Source of the DNA: Flavobacterium phragmitis
Lineage (GTDB): Bacteria > Bacteroidota > Bacteroidia > Flavobacteriales > Flavobacteriaceae
Assembly (NCBI RefSeq): GCF_900112575.1
Contig: NZ_FOMH01000003.1
Coordinates: forward strand, 248,001 to 312,000
Direction: 5' to 3'
Length of the DNA stretch: 64,000 bases
Made by a program: the position numbers and the translations under genes. Positions 35,404 to 45,543 of this stretch are shown here, in pieces; position 1 is the stretch's first letter, and the number at the start of each line of letters is the position of its first letter. The notes under the pieces were generated by a model, which did not search any database, was not told the origin of the DNA, and saw only the letters and a program-made list of their open reading frames with translations.

Positions 35404-36903
35404 TTATCTTGCTCTAAATGCAACATCAACAATTTTGCATAAACCTGTATAGTTGTTGGTTAAAACTAAAGCGCCATTTACTGGCGGAACAGTGTATAAT
35501 TGTAACGTACCCGTAGTACCATAACTTCCTACCACAAGTTTATTGGCAAATGTTTTGGCATTAGCATGAAAACCTATATAAGTAATTTCTTCTGAACCTT
35601 TATCTAGCATTAATTTTGCTGACTGCGTACCATGATCGTATTCGTATAATTTACCGCCTACAGTGTAGAACAAATATCCAGAATCAGGGCTTACAGCAAA
35701 ATGAGTTGCTTTATCAAAATCAGGTGCATTTAGGATTTCTTTATAATAAGTCTGTACAAAACCAGTATTAAATCGAAGCAAATTATACTTACCTGTTGTT
35801 ATATCTTTTAATACTGCAAAATTCTCCATACCGTTAAAGGATGAAGTAGTCATATAAACCAAATCGCTTTTTGTGTTACTCCAGTCCAATACTGTACCTG
35901 TACCAATAGCTTCAGGCATTTTAGAACAAATTCCATCCATAGTACTGTAACGAAGAAAACGTCGTCCATCTCTATCATAAAACACTGGTGACCCCAGTAC
36001 TCCTTGATTTTCAGCAATAAAAGGAGCAGCATAAAAAGATTTTGTTTCTGTATCTACTTTATTCTGTGGCAAACTATATCCAATTTGCTGTATTCTCATA
36101 TAATAATAAATATTTCCTTTACTGTAAATGAAATTTTCGCCTGACAATGCAGATTTCATAAAATCCACACCAAAATTTCTGGGAATACTTCCATCTACCA
36201 TTTCATAAGCAATATTTTGTGTTGGAGTCCATCCAAAAGAATCCTGATCTATACGTGATGTACCAGATTCTGAAGCTGTAATATAAATTCCATACATGAG
36301 CGGAGTTATCATTGGATTTTTAAAACAATAGACATTTACTGCTTTACCGCTTAATTTCAAACCTGAGCCTGCTTTATCTAGAACATCTGTAATAATTTTG
36401 TGTTCTGCAACATTTGGCAATATGGAAATCATATCCAATCTTGCTTTACTTTCTACATCTCCTAAAACTAACCATCCTTCGTAAATAGAAGATACTACAG
36501 TTAATGTAAAAGGTTCCTGTTGCCAGGTCACTCCCGTAATATTATCCTTAACAAAATAATACACTTTATATTTTGCTGGTGCTAATTTTAAGTCAATATC
36601 AAGATTTTTTGTTTTGGCAATTACGAACTTTGCTTCTGGTGCGTTTATTATTAAAGTATTAACAGCTACCCACTCATATGTATAACGATTGGGATCATTT
36701 CCATCATCCAAAGTTGGATTTAAATTTGGTGTTATTTTAAAATGTTCTCCGTTATAAATAGTATATTCTTTTTCTATGCCTGTTGCCTTAATTTCATTTA
36801 TATTTTTATAATTATAATTACCTAAATCATCTGCACAGCTCACACTCAAAAGAAACAGTGTAAGTAATGCTATTTGTAACTTTATATTTTTTAACATAGC
36901 CAT
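35404..36903 (-). CDS. PKD-like surface lipoprotein of a SusCD locus
   Basis: A 499-residue lipoprotein, starting at 36903 or at the next Met two codons later; the frame opens six codons upstream. The lipobox is FLLSVSC, and the mature N-terminus DDLGNYNYK is typical of lipoproteins in these loci. A PKD-like beta-sandwich occupies about residues 40-135 (YTYEWVAVNT, KYKVYYFVKD). The rest looks like a beta-propeller (repeated YLFYTVGGKLYEYD-type strands). It probably sits on the cell surface with SusC/SusD and assists ligand capture. No catalytic motif is visible. Confidence 0.75.
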   Translation of the reverse strand: MAMLKNIKLQIALLTLFLLSVSCADDLGNYNYKNINEIKATGIEKEYTIYNGEHFKITPNLNPTLDDGNDPNRYTYEWVAVNTLIINAPEAKFVIAKTKNLDIDLKLAPAKYKVYYFVKDNITGVTWQQEPFTLTVVSSIYEGWLVLGDVESKARLDMISILPNVAEHKIITDVLDKAGSGLKLSGKAVNVYCFKNPMITPLMYGIYITASESGTSRIDQDSFGWTPTQNIAYEMVDGSIPRNFGVDFMKSALSGENFIYSKGNIYYYMRIQQIGYSLPQNKVDTETKSFYAAPFIAENQGVLGSPVFYDRDGRRFLRYSTMDGICSKMPEAIGTGTVLDWSNTKSDLVYMTTSSFNGMENFAVLKDITTGKYNLLRFNTGFVQTYYKEILNAPDFDKATHFAVSPDSGYLFYTVGGKLYEYDHGTQSAKLMLDKGSEEITYIGFHANAKTFANKLVVGSYGTTGTLQLYTVPPVNGALVLTNNYTGLCKIVDVAFRAR

Positions 36904-36931
36904 TTTCAGTTTTAAATTCATAATTTGCTTT

Positions 36932-37699
36932 TTAAGGAAATGTCATTTCTGTACCATTATCTTCATAAATCGTATTACCTGAAGCTTTTTGATCAGCCAA
37001 ATAGCGTTTCATAAAACTACCATAATAACGCACCTCAGCTGTGCTTAAACCTAATGCCCCTATTTTTTGATCAAACATCGATGGCTCAAGTTGCAATAAA
37101 TCACACATCAAAAACAGTTTTTTTGCTGTAAATACCCCCAAAAAACCAACTGGCCAGCCTTGTGGCTGTGATAATAAATCTCCAAACGTCAATTTAAAAC
37201 GAGTTAAATTCATTGTTTTTTGTGTGAGTGTATTAATAACTTTTGTTTGCATCTTAGTCGTAAAAAATTCATTCTCTTCTAAATTTAATACCAGCGTTAC
37301 ATTTTTAAGTTTTAAATCAGGTGTTCTGTACATTGTAACTGCAATAGTATCTACTTCTTTTCTTGCTCTTATGATTATATTTTTTGGCAAAGAAAAATGA
37401 GTTCCTTCATTAGCTGTACTTGACTGATCTATTGTACATTTAACTGTTCTATCAACATCGCTCAATTTACCTTGAACTCTTAAAGGAATGAGATAAACTT
37501 TTTTTTGAATCGCAGTATTATCAAAAGCGAAACTTACTCCCGTACTATCTATTAATGGACCATTTTTTACAAGAGGGAAAATCGCTGCCGAAAAATAAAT
37601 ATTATCTGTATTATCATATGTTTTTATCTCTTCCTGGTTGCATGAGGTAAATCCTAAAAAGGACAAAAGAACCACACTTATAATCAATATTTTTTTCAT
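36932..37699 (-). CDS. DUF4843 lipoprotein of a SusCD locus
   Basis: A 255-residue lipoprotein with lipobox LGFTSC (Cys20). The opening YDNTDNIYFSAA, the middle VPL/IPLRVQGKLSDVDRTVK segment and the end YLADQKASGNTIYEDNGTEMTFP fit the DUF4843 family, which is usually found between SusD and a PKD-like protein, as here. It probably belongs to the outer-membrane uptake complex. The spacing to SusD is 16 bp. Confidence 0.82.
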   Translation of the reverse strand: MKKILIISVVLLSFLGFTSCNQEEIKTYDNTDNIYFSAAIFPLVKNGPLIDSTGVSFAFDNTAIQKKVYLIPLRVQGKLSDVDRTVKCTIDQSSTANEGTHFSLPKNIIIRARKEVDTIAVTMYRTPDLKLKNVTLVLNLEENEFFTTKMQTKVINTLTQKTMNLTRFKLTFGDLLSQPQGWPVGFLGVFTAKKLFLMCDLLQLEPSMFDQKIGALGLSTAEVRYYGSFMKRYLADQKASGNTIYEDNGTEMTFP

Positions 37700-37715
37700 G
37701 TTTTACTATATTAAA

Positions 37716-39161
37716 TTATTGAAAATTAATTTCAGAGTCTGGTAAAGGCACCACATATTGATTTGTTCCCATAGTGATATTTCCTACCGTTGCAGCTCCA
37801 TTAGCAATTGCTGCTGTATTTGTTCTCTTGTAATAAAAAAACAATTGTCCTTCGCCTATAAACTCTTTTTTATATTCTTTGGCTACTTCTGTTGCTACTG
37901 ATGCTGTAGCAGCTAAATTGTTTAACCCTCTATTGAAACGCAATGTATTCAGAAAAGTAATTCCATCTGCTGGAACTGTTGCGGTTTCAGCTGCAATCAA
38001 ATACATTTCTGAAAGTTTGAACATTGGAATTTGTAAACGGAAAAGTTTAGTTTTATCATCTACATCTGCGTACTTAAAAAAAGTTTTTTGAGTCTTACCG
38101 CCTGTAACTGGTACTTTCCAACTTGGTAAACTTCTATAATCATTGTCATTCGATTCAAAAACAGCGTTAATGCGGTTTAGTAGTGGCGCATATATGTGAA
38201 TAATATCCAGATTAGAATCAAATAGGTCCATTTGTTTCGTATATAAAGTATAATCACTTATTGAAAAGAAATTTTCTGATGAAAAAGTACGATCAGGATT
38301 GGTTGCATTTGTAGCTTCCGAAAAAGAAGTCCATGGAAAAAAAGCAGTTGATTTTGTAAAATCAATCACTTCCCTCGCCGTTATTGATGCACTTGATTTA
38401 TCTCCAGCATATAAAAGCACACGGGCTTTTAAGCATTTTACAGCTAGATAATTCATTCTCTGTCCTCTGTTTGCAGAATAATACGGATTGGCATCAAAAG
38501 CTGTTGACGCATTGTATTTTCCTGAAGTAAGAACAGGATCATTTTTTAAAAGAACAAGGGAAGCGTCCAAATCTGCCAGTATTTTTGTAATTACTTCATT
38601 TGCTGGCAAAAGTGGACTGTTTCCTGTTGTAAAATTATCGTAATATGGTATTGAAGGATTTGAAGGAGACACTTTATAAATTGGTCCATACAATCGCAAC
38701 ATATCAAAATGTAGCATAGCACGAATTCCAATAGCTTCGCCTTTTAACTCATTTGTTTTTTCAGTTGAAATAACTCCTGAAAATTTATCGATGTTTTCTA
38801 AGAATTTATTACAAGATAAAACAGTATTAAATGCTTTTTCCCAAATAGCTGTAAAAGTAATTTTAGGTACACTTTCAGTATATGCATAAGTTGCAATTTT
38901 GGAACTAACATGGGAAGAGTTTATGTTATACTGCTGCCCTAAAATTTCGACAGCATCCATTGTTAATTGTTTTCCGTACAAATTATTATCTGCTAGCTGA
39001 AGGTAAAGACCATTATGTGCATTTTGAATCCCAGATTCACTGCTGTAGGCCTGATTTTCTAGAATCTTATCCTTTGGTACTACATCCAAAAAGTCACTGC
39101 AACTAATTGCCATAATCGACGCTAAGAAAACGAATGTTATTTTATACAAATATTGTTTCAT
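37716..39161 (-). CDS. SusD/RagB-family surface lipoprotein
   Basis: A 481-residue lipoprotein with lipobox MAISC (Cys21), followed by SDFLDVVPKD, the standard SusD opening. TPR-like helical segments follow, including GEAIGIRAMLHFDMLRLYGPI near residues 140-160 and FRLQIPMFKLSEMYLIAAE near residues 375-395, both SusD family hallmarks. It is the lid that closes over the SusC barrel and captures ligand. It starts 10 bp after the SusC stop codon. Confidence 0.95.
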   Translation of the reverse strand: MKQYLYKITFVFLASIMAISCSDFLDVVPKDKILENQAYSSESGIQNAHNGLYLQLADNNLYGKQLTMDAVEILGQQYNINSSHVSSKIATYAYTESVPKITFTAIWEKAFNTVLSCNKFLENIDKFSGVISTEKTNELKGEAIGIRAMLHFDMLRLYGPIYKVSPSNPSIPYYDNFTTGNSPLLPANEVITKILADLDASLVLLKNDPVLTSGKYNASTAFDANPYYSANRGQRMNYLAVKCLKARVLLYAGDKSSASITAREVIDFTKSTAFFPWTSFSEATNATNPDRTFSSENFFSISDYTLYTKQMDLFDSNLDIIHIYAPLLNRINAVFESNDNDYRSLPSWKVPVTGGKTQKTFFKYADVDDKTKLFRLQIPMFKLSEMYLIAAETATVPADGITFLNTLRFNRGLNNLAATASVATEVAKEYKKEFIGEGQLFFYYKRTNTAAIANGAATVGNITMGTNQYVVPLPDSEINFQ

Positions 39162-39171
39162 GATTTCGATA

Positions 39172-42100
39172 TTAAATAGATAAGTTTAAACTAAGTGAAT
39201 ACGTTCTTGCAAAAGGATAATCGATTCCACGTTCTGCTTTTATGGTAGAAACACGGAAAAACTCATTTGCCAGAACATTAATCCCTAGGCCTGTTAATCC
39301 ATTTCTTTTTAGCCATTCCCTGTCTGTTAATCGGTATCCTAAACGAACAGATTCTCCTGACAGATAATTATCTTTTTGAATAAAACGGGAAGATATTGGA
39401 GTTGAACTGGTCAAACTGATCGCCTTAAATTCTGCCATTTGACCCGGAGTAGTCCAGCGGTCTGTAAGAGCTCTTGCATCCTGATTGTCGAAAATATTAC
39501 TAGATGAGATATTTTCTACTTTATTGAATAAAGCACTGTTAAATCTATCAGCACCCAAACTGTAGCGTACAAAGAGACCAAAACTAAATCCTTTATAAGT
39601 TAGATTTGTAGAAACAACTCCTGTTGCTTTTTCTCTGGAATTCCCCATCACTACTTCATCTTTCTTATCAAAAATATAAGTAGTCTGTCCATTTTTCTTT
39701 AAGAAAACTTCTTGCCCCGTTGCTGGATCAATTCCTAATGATGGTACTGCCCAAAGATCATTTGTACTGGCACCATCATAATATCGGGTTAAACTTCCCG
39801 CTTTTTGAGCGGCATCGTTTAAGGAAGATAAAGCATTATTAAAACCACCTAGTTTATTACTATTTGAGGTCGCCATCAAACCTACACCCCAAATAAAATT
39901 ATCTTTTACATTATAAATAAAGTTATAGTTCATTTTAAGTTCTAAACCTTCAGTAGTCAAGTATCCTAAATTTATAGGATAACCATCAATTCCTGTTGAA
40001 GAAGCTAAATCGATCGCTACAATTTGTGGTGTAGTTTTGCGTCTGTAAGCTCCGATAGTTGCCGTTAATTTATTTCTGAACATCGCCAGATCTAAACCAA
40101 CAGATAAGTCCTTGGTTTTTTGTGCTTCTAAATTAGGATTGGCGATCTGAGAAATTGCTATACCAGAACCAAAAACATTAGTATTGGGGTTATAAGCATA
40201 AACATCATAAGAAGCATACCCAACTAAATTCTGATTTCCGGTCTGACCAATATTGGCGCGTACTTTTAATACGTTTACAATATCTTCGTTCATTTTAAAC
40301 TCGTTGTTCAAATTCCATCCTAAACCAATGCCCCAATAGGGTGAGTATTTTTTGTTTGAACCAAAATTGGTAGCCCCAGAAATGGTCTGAGTAAAATCGA
40401 ACAAAAAGCGTCGGTCGTAAGCGTAGTTAATTTGATTGGTCAAATCAACACTTCTAATTAAATCGGTGTAAATTTTTGGTTTTGCATAAGGTTCATATCC
40501 AAAAGCAAATGCCGGATTTCCATCTACTCCAATTGGGAAACCTCTTAAAGCAGATGTATAAGAATTGTTTCTGGTTTCGAGAGCAGAAGCCCTGATTGTA
40601 TAATTAAAAGAATGAACATTATTAAAAACATTTGAATAGGTACCACCAATATTGGCATTCCACTTGTCTATTCGGGCTTCTTGTCTAGTATAGGTTCCTT
40701 TTTCTGTAGCATTTTTTTTTATAAATTGGGTATCATCTGGAGAAACAAAGACAGTATTATTGATATCCATTTTAGAAATTGACAATGCGCCAGTCGTTTT
40801 AATGTGCGTGTTTACATCATAGTTTAAAGCAAAATTATTAGTAAAATTAAAGTTGTTTCCTTTGTTATAACTTGGCAAAAAAACATTATACAATGGATTT
40901 GGCGCCTGATTTACCGGAATATACACTTTATCAGGAAGTGGAGCAGTCGTTCCATCCAAATAACGAGTGATCACGCCATTTTCATTGTATTTTGGATAAT
41001 AGGGACTTGTTTTTGCCCAAGTTGCAAAAGAACCATAAGGGGATTCCTGATTTGTACCGCCAGAAACAAAGAAAGTATTACTAAGACTTAATTTATTTTT
41101 TTTGTACACTAAACCCGCATTATAGCCCCAGGTATTATGTTCTGAGCCTTTCATGGTTCCAGTCAAGGATTTGTAATTTCCTGCTATATTGAATCTAAAT
41201 TCTTCAGTTCCTCCTCCCAAATTTAAACTATGCCCAGAAGTAATCCCCATCTGTATGGGTTCATTTAGCCAATACGTATTTACACCTCTCCGAACATCAG
41301 CAAGCCTTTTATTATAAACTTGATCCCACTCAAACTGCGTTGCTGGCGACGCTCCTGAATAAGCATTAAAAGCCCCGGATAGTCTTTCAAACTCTAACTT
41401 TTGTTCTGCATTCATTAAATGATACACACTTAAATCGGCTACTTCAAAAGCAGAATTGTATACATAGGAAACCTGTAGTTTTCCCTGTAAAGGCTTTATC
41501 GTTTCAATAACCACAACTCCGTTGGCGGAACGTGCACCATATAAGGCAGTAGAAGCCGCATCTTTTAATAGCGTAATATTGGCAATTCTGTTAATATCTA
41601 AATCAACTACCTGTTGTAATGTGGTTGGAAATCCATCCAAAATAAATAATGGCTGGTTAGGATCGTCTTTAAACTGGCTTTCGACTTGATTTGCCGAGAT
41701 ACTGGTCTGCCCTCTTACCTCTATTGTAGGCAAAACATTTGGGTTTGAACCAACCAAATTATTGTTGACAACAATAAAAGAGGGATCTAAAGATTTTAAA
41801 GCCTGCACCGCATTTTGTGTCGATACCTGTCTCAATTCCTCTCCTCTAAAAGAGGTTACTGCTCCTGTTATGAGTTCTTTTTTACGAACTGTAACTCCTG
41901 TGTTTATAGTAACTCCTGTTAACTCTTTTGTTTCTTCCTGAAGTGTTACATTTATTACTTTTCGATTGTTTACTGCCACCATTTCTACTTTATGGCCTAC
42001 ATAACTAAAAAATAGTGTTCCATCACTAGGTGCAGTTATGGAGTATTTTCCATCAAAGTCTGTCTGCCTAGTCGTATTGGTACCATTAACTTTTATATTG

Positions 42101-42558
42101 ACCCCAGGCAAAGGTTCTTTTCTTTGATTGGTTACTACCCCCTTAACTTCGATCCAAGTCGATTGCTCTACTTTTTTTTCGGGACTTGGCTTAACTTCAT
42201 TAATAACAATTGTATTGTTTGGAGTAAAACTAAAAGTGAAGCCTTTTGCAGGAAAACTTGTTTTTAGCAGATCCCCTACCTTGATGGTTCCTTTTTTTAA
42301 ATGGACTTTAGGGAGTTCCTTGAACAAATCTTCCTGATAAATAAAGGTGCAATTAGTTTGTTGTTTAATAATATCAAACACCTCATCTACCGTAACCATT
42401 TTATCAGTTTCGATTGTAATTTTTGTGTTTTGAGAAAAAACGCTGGCAGGCGAAAAACCAAAAATGGTGGAACAGAACAAGAAGATAAAAGTTCTCATAA
42501 TGGTAATAATTAGTCTTCTTCTAAAAAAGAAAAGAACGTCGGTTAATTTAAAATTCAT
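39172..42558 (-). CDS. SusC/RagA-family TonB-dependent receptor with N-terminal STN domain
   Basis: An 1128-residue receptor. The signal region (MRTFIFLFCSTIFGFSP, starting at residue 21) is followed by an STN secretin/TonB short N-terminal domain (about 45-120), which in such receptors signals to a FecR anti-sigma factor. A carboxypeptidase-like domain (about 135-210, ending VTLQEE), a plug with NPNVLPTIEVRGQ and LFILDGFPTTLQ, and LKDAASTALYGARSANGVV (SusC signature) complete the N-terminal half; the barrel ends TYSLSLNLSI. It forms the import channel with SusD. The STN domain agrees with the sigma/FecR genes directly upstream. Confidence 0.95.
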   Translation of the reverse strand: MNFKLTDVLFFFRRRLIITIMRTFIFLFCSTIFGFSPASVFSQNTKITIETDKMVTVDEVFDIIKQQTNCTFIYQEDLFKELPKVHLKKGTIKVGDLLKTSFPAKGFTFSFTPNNTIVINEVKPSPEKKVEQSTWIEVKGVVTNQRKEPLPGVNIKVNGTNTTRQTDFDGKYSITAPSDGTLFFSYVGHKVEMVAVNNRKVINVTLQEETKELTGVTINTGVTVRKKELITGAVTSFRGEELRQVSTQNAVQALKSLDPSFIVVNNNLVGSNPNVLPTIEVRGQTSISANQVESQFKDDPNQPLFILDGFPTTLQQVVDLDINRIANITLLKDAASTALYGARSANGVVVIETIKPLQGKLQVSYVYNSAFEVADLSVYHLMNAEQKLEFERLSGAFNAYSGASPATQFEWDQVYNKRLADVRRGVNTYWLNEPIQMGITSGHSLNLGGGTEEFRFNIAGNYKSLTGTMKGSEHNTWGYNAGLVYKKNKLSLSNTFFVSGGTNQESPYGSFATWAKTSPYYPKYNENGVITRYLDGTTAPLPDKVYIPVNQAPNPLYNVFLPSYNKGNNFNFTNNFALNYDVNTHIKTTGALSISKMDINNTVFVSPDDTQFIKKNATEKGTYTRQEARIDKWNANIGGTYSNVFNNVHSFNYTIRASALETRNNSYTSALRGFPIGVDGNPAFAFGYEPYAKPKIYTDLIRSVDLTNQINYAYDRRFLFDFTQTISGATNFGSNKKYSPYWGIGLGWNLNNEFKMNEDIVNVLKVRANIGQTGNQNLVGYASYDVYAYNPNTNVFGSGIAISQIANPNLEAQKTKDLSVGLDLAMFRNKLTATIGAYRRKTTPQIVAIDLASSTGIDGYPINLGYLTTEGLELKMNYNFIYNVKDNFIWGVGLMATSNSNKLGGFNNALSSLNDAAQKAGSLTRYYDGASTNDLWAVPSLGIDPATGQEVFLKKNGQTTYIFDKKDEVVMGNSREKATGVVSTNLTYKGFSFGLFVRYSLGADRFNSALFNKVENISSSNIFDNQDARALTDRWTTPGQMAEFKAISLTSSTPISSRFIQKDNYLSGESVRLGYRLTDREWLKRNGLTGLGINVLANEFFRVSTIKAERGIDYPFARTYSLSLNLSI

Positions 42559-42616
42559 AGATTTACATGTTAGTTGGTTGGTTAATTTTTAGAATTAATT
42601 AATTGACTCGCATTGC

Positions 42617-42666
42617 AAAAGGGATAAAGTGCAGTACGGTGAGAGGTCTAAACTTTATTCCCTTTT
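42617..42666 (-). terminator. Hairpin between fecR-like and susC-like genes
   Basis: AAAAGGGATAAAGT (42617-42630) pairs with ACTTTATTCCCTTTT (42652-42666) apart from one extra T. On the minus strand it follows the anti-sigma stop by 4 nt and precedes the receptor start by about 60 nt. It may terminate or partly block the regulator transcript, so that the receptor operon is driven from its own sigma-dependent promoter. Confidence 0.55.
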
Positions 42667-42670
42667 CTTT

Positions 42671-43828
42671 TTACTTAATGGTTATGGTTTTGTCTTTTAT
42701 TTCATAGGCATTAATAAAATTACTGTTCTTGATTGTGGCTACTATTTCTTCGAGTTTCTGGTTTTTATTCAAAACTCCGTTAAACTTTACATTTCCTAGT
42801 TCTGGATTCGCAAAAACAAAATCGGCATCATACCATCTCGACAATACTTTTGCAATGTCTTTTAATGGCATTCCTTTAAAAACAAAAAGTCCTTTTTTCC
42901 ATGAAATCTCATTGTAGACATCAACTGTAGAAATTGAAATTTCATTGCTGTTGGCACTGATTCTTGACTGCTCATTTGGTTTCAGGATTTCTTTTGCTTT
43001 GTTATTGTTTATGGCTACTTTTCCTTTTACAAGCGTGGTATAAATTGTATTTTCATCTTGATACGCTTTGATATTGAATTCTGTACCCAAAACTTCAACA
43101 TTTTGCATTTGCGTTTTCACTTTGAATTTTGCTCCTTTATGTTTCGTACTTGACGATACTTCAAAATAGGCTTCTCCATATAACAATTCTACTTGTCTGG
43201 TTTCACCTTCGGCAAATGATACCGGATATTTCAATTGGGATGCTGAGTTTAACCAAACTTTTGTACTGTCTGCCAATTGCACAAAAAACTGCCCGCCTCT
43301 GGGTATTGTCAATATATTGTTGGCTATTTTCTCAGATTTACTTTTTGCATCATAAACCAATTTTTCTCCATTGCTCGAAACATTTCCTTTAGTATAGGCT
43401 TTTCCTTTTTCAAGCGCTACGACAGATCCGTCTTCTAAAGTCAATGTAGCTTTGTCACTTCCTACTGCAATGTTTTGGACTGCAACTGTAGGCAAAGCTT
43501 CTGGCTGTTCTTTTACTACAGTTTCAGTAGTTTTAAATAATGCGGTAATAGAAATCAACAACACTATAGCTGCCGCTGTTGCAATTTTAAAAATGGATCT
43601 GGAATAAAATGGCTTGAACGGTATAACTTTAACTTCTTCAACTTTTAAGCTATTTTGAATTCGTAGCAACATTCGGTTCTCAATTTCATCTTTTGAACCT
43701 AGTGATTCATCCCATTCTGCATTTGTTTGGAAACTTTGGTAATAATTAAGTAATTTTTTTTGCTCTTTTATATTGGTTTCTCCAGAAAGATACTTCTCCA
43801 GCAACGCCAAAAATTCGTCTTTTTTCAT
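42671..43828 (-). CDS. FecR-family anti-sigma factor
   Basis: A 385-residue inner-membrane protein. The cytoplasmic N-terminus (about 1-85) carries the sigma-binding region, a transmembrane helix lies near residues 85-103 (ATAAAIVLLISITALF), and the periplasmic FecR domain includes TIPRGGQFFVQLADSTKVWLNS and ELLYGEAYFEV. The C-terminal DUF4974-type domain (about 315-385) starts FVFKGMPLKDIAKVLSRWY. It should hold the adjacent ECF sigma factor until the STN domain of the SusC receptor signals ligand. The ECF gene lies 188 bp upstream on the same strand. Confidence 0.93.
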   Translation of the reverse strand: MKKDEFLALLEKYLSGETNIKEQKKLLNYYQSFQTNAEWDESLGSKDEIENRMLLRIQNSLKVEEVKVIPFKPFYSRSIFKIATAAAIVLLISITALFKTTETVVKEQPEALPTVAVQNIAVGSDKATLTLEDGSVVALEKGKAYTKGNVSSNGEKLVYDAKSKSEKIANNILTIPRGGQFFVQLADSTKVWLNSASQLKYPVSFAEGETRQVELLYGEAYFEVSSSTKHKGAKFKVKTQMQNVEVLGTEFNIKAYQDENTIYTTLVKGKVAINNNKAKEILKPNEQSRISANSNEISISTVDVYNEISWKKGLFVFKGMPLKDIAKVLSRWYDADFVFANPELGNVKFNGVLNKNQKLEEIVATIKNSNFINAYEIKDKTITIK

Positions 43829-44016
43829 TTTGTATTTTAAATTAATTGGGGCTCATTTTAAGTAAGTGTCAAAAACAAATGTTATCCCCTAGTCGGAATA
43901 GCATTTTTTTTATTTTTTTGAAGAATATGAAATAAGACAATAGAACTAATACTGTTATTCCAAGAATAACAGTCTCACTTTTCTATTAATTTAAAGGCGT
44001 GTAAAGAGAATAAATC

Positions 44017-44613
44017 TTACTTAAAAAGATTTTTTGAAAGCCATAAAACCATTGCCATACTTGTACTGGTTCCCATTGATAAACGAATGGCATGAAGCGC
44101 TTTCGTAATATGGTTTTCGACTGTTTTTGTAGAAATATCCAAACGTTCAGCTATTTCTTTATGACTGAGCTGTTCTTCCCGGCTCAGCTTATAGACCAAT
44201 TGGCATTTTTCAGGAAGATTATTTACAACCATATTTATATGCTGTATCAATTCTTCATGCATCAATTGCGTCTCGGGAGTGGTATTTTGAAAACGTGTAT
44301 TTAATTCCTCAAAAAGTTCTACACGAATTTTGTCTTTGTTTTTTTTGATCTGATTAAAAACCTGATATCGAGCGCAAGCATACAAATAACTTTTTAGGGA
44401 AGTATGAATTTCTAGTTTTTCTCGATTGTGCCAAATATTCATAAAAACATCCTGAATAACGTCTTCACATAATTCTTTATCTTTTAAGACATTGTAAGAA
44501 GCCATAAATAAGGGTTGCCAAAACTTATTATACAATTCTGTCAAAGCAGATTCGTCGTTCCTTTTCAGACGATTTAGTATAAGAATATCTGGATTTAGAT
44601 TCTGTTTTGACAA
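44017..44613 (-). CDS. ECF RNA polymerase sigma factor (Bacteroidota FecI-like)
   Basis: A 198-residue sigma factor. Region 2 (about 20-90) contains ALTELYNKFWQPLFMASY and LCEDVIQDVFMNIWHNRE. Region 4 (about 125-180) contains LPEKCQLVYKLSREEQLSHKEIAERLDISTKTVENHITKA, which includes the helix-turn-helix. It should direct transcription of the downstream SusCD locus when released by the FecR-like protein. It is the first gene of the 13.5-kb minus-strand locus. Confidence 0.93.
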   Translation of the reverse strand: MSKQNLNPDILILNRLKRNDESALTELYNKFWQPLFMASYNVLKDKELCEDVIQDVFMNIWHNREKLEIHTSLKSYLYACARYQVFNQIKKNKDKIRVELFEELNTRFQNTTPETQLMHEELIQHINMVVNNLPEKCQLVYKLSREEQLSHKEIAERLDISTKTVENHITKALHAIRLSMGTSTSMAMVLWLSKNLFK

Positions 44614-44789
44614 GTTGCCTTAATTTTAAGTAAGAATAAAGTCACGAAATTAGCAAATATTTCGAATCTGTTAAGAATTATAAGAAAACTATATTAAAAA
44701 TAGCTTCAAATTTCAAAAACGTGTACGAACAAACTTTTAAAAATCTTAATTGTTTGATAAGTTTAAATCCTATAAAAATAAGATCTTCT

Positions 44790-45383
44790 TCAGTAATAAA
44801 CATTTAAGATAATTGTCGACTTAGAGTTGTCTATTATTTTTTCAAGCCTTTTAAAAAAAACTTCATTCACCATCGGACAGCCGTGACTGAGCGCGATGTA
44901 ATAATCTTGTTCATTTTCCGGAACTGCCGAATACGAATGCAGTACAATCATTCTCTTAACTGCATTATTGTTGGTCTGATCTAATCCTTTTAAAATATAA
45001 GATTTACCAAAACCTCCTCTATAGGATTTCCCAACCGCATAGCGCCCCAATGAAGTACAGTTCGAATTGGGTTCATTGCTAAATTTTAGTTCTCCTCTAA
45101 TATCGGTTTCCGAGCCGGAACCGTTTGCTACTAAACCTTCATCAATTATCTTATTATTTTCTAAATCATAAACAAAGAATCTGTTTTTACCTGATTTGAT
45201 TCTCATATCCATAAAAAAGGCAATTTTTGAGTTATAAGAACCGGATGCAATCATAGACTTTACTGCTTCAATCTGCTGACTAAAACGTTCTGTTTCGGAA
45301 TCGGTAAAAATTTTATTCTCATCATGTCCATGATTCCCAAAAACACATGTGGTTACAAAGAATATCAATTTTAGAATTTTCAT
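44790..45383 (-). CDS. Murein L,D-transpeptidase-like protein (YkuD_2 type)
   Basis: A 197-residue protein with a short hydrophobic N-terminus (MKILKLIFFVTTCVFG). The catalytic region has RYAVGKSYRGGFGKSYILKGLD, MIVLHSYSAVPE and LSHGCPMVN with the nucleophile Cys near residue 169 and His near 167. This HGCPMV arrangement is typical of the YkuD_2 L,D-transpeptidase-like family, slightly different from the classical SHGCxR motif. It may crosslink or trim peptidoglycan. It stands alone and has no operon partner. Confidence 0.85.
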   Translation of the reverse strand: MKILKLIFFVTTCVFGNHGHDENKIFTDSETERFSQQIEAVKSMIASGSYNSKIAFFMDMRIKSGKNRFFVYDLENNKIIDEGLVANGSGSETDIRGELKFSNEPNSNCTSLGRYAVGKSYRGGFGKSYILKGLDQTNNNAVKRMIVLHSYSAVPENEQDYYIALSHGCPMVNEVFFKRLEKIIDNSKSTIILNVYY

Positions 45384-45543
45384 AAAGCGGTTTAAGAATT
45401 TAAAATGTTTAAAATCATCTACTTAACGATGCAAAATTAAATCTGCTTTCTTTATGAAATATTTCCTAAAAGTCTAAAAAACAACAAAATAAGATTTATT
45501 TTAAAGAAATAGAATCTTGGATTTTCATTTAAAAAACTTAAAT

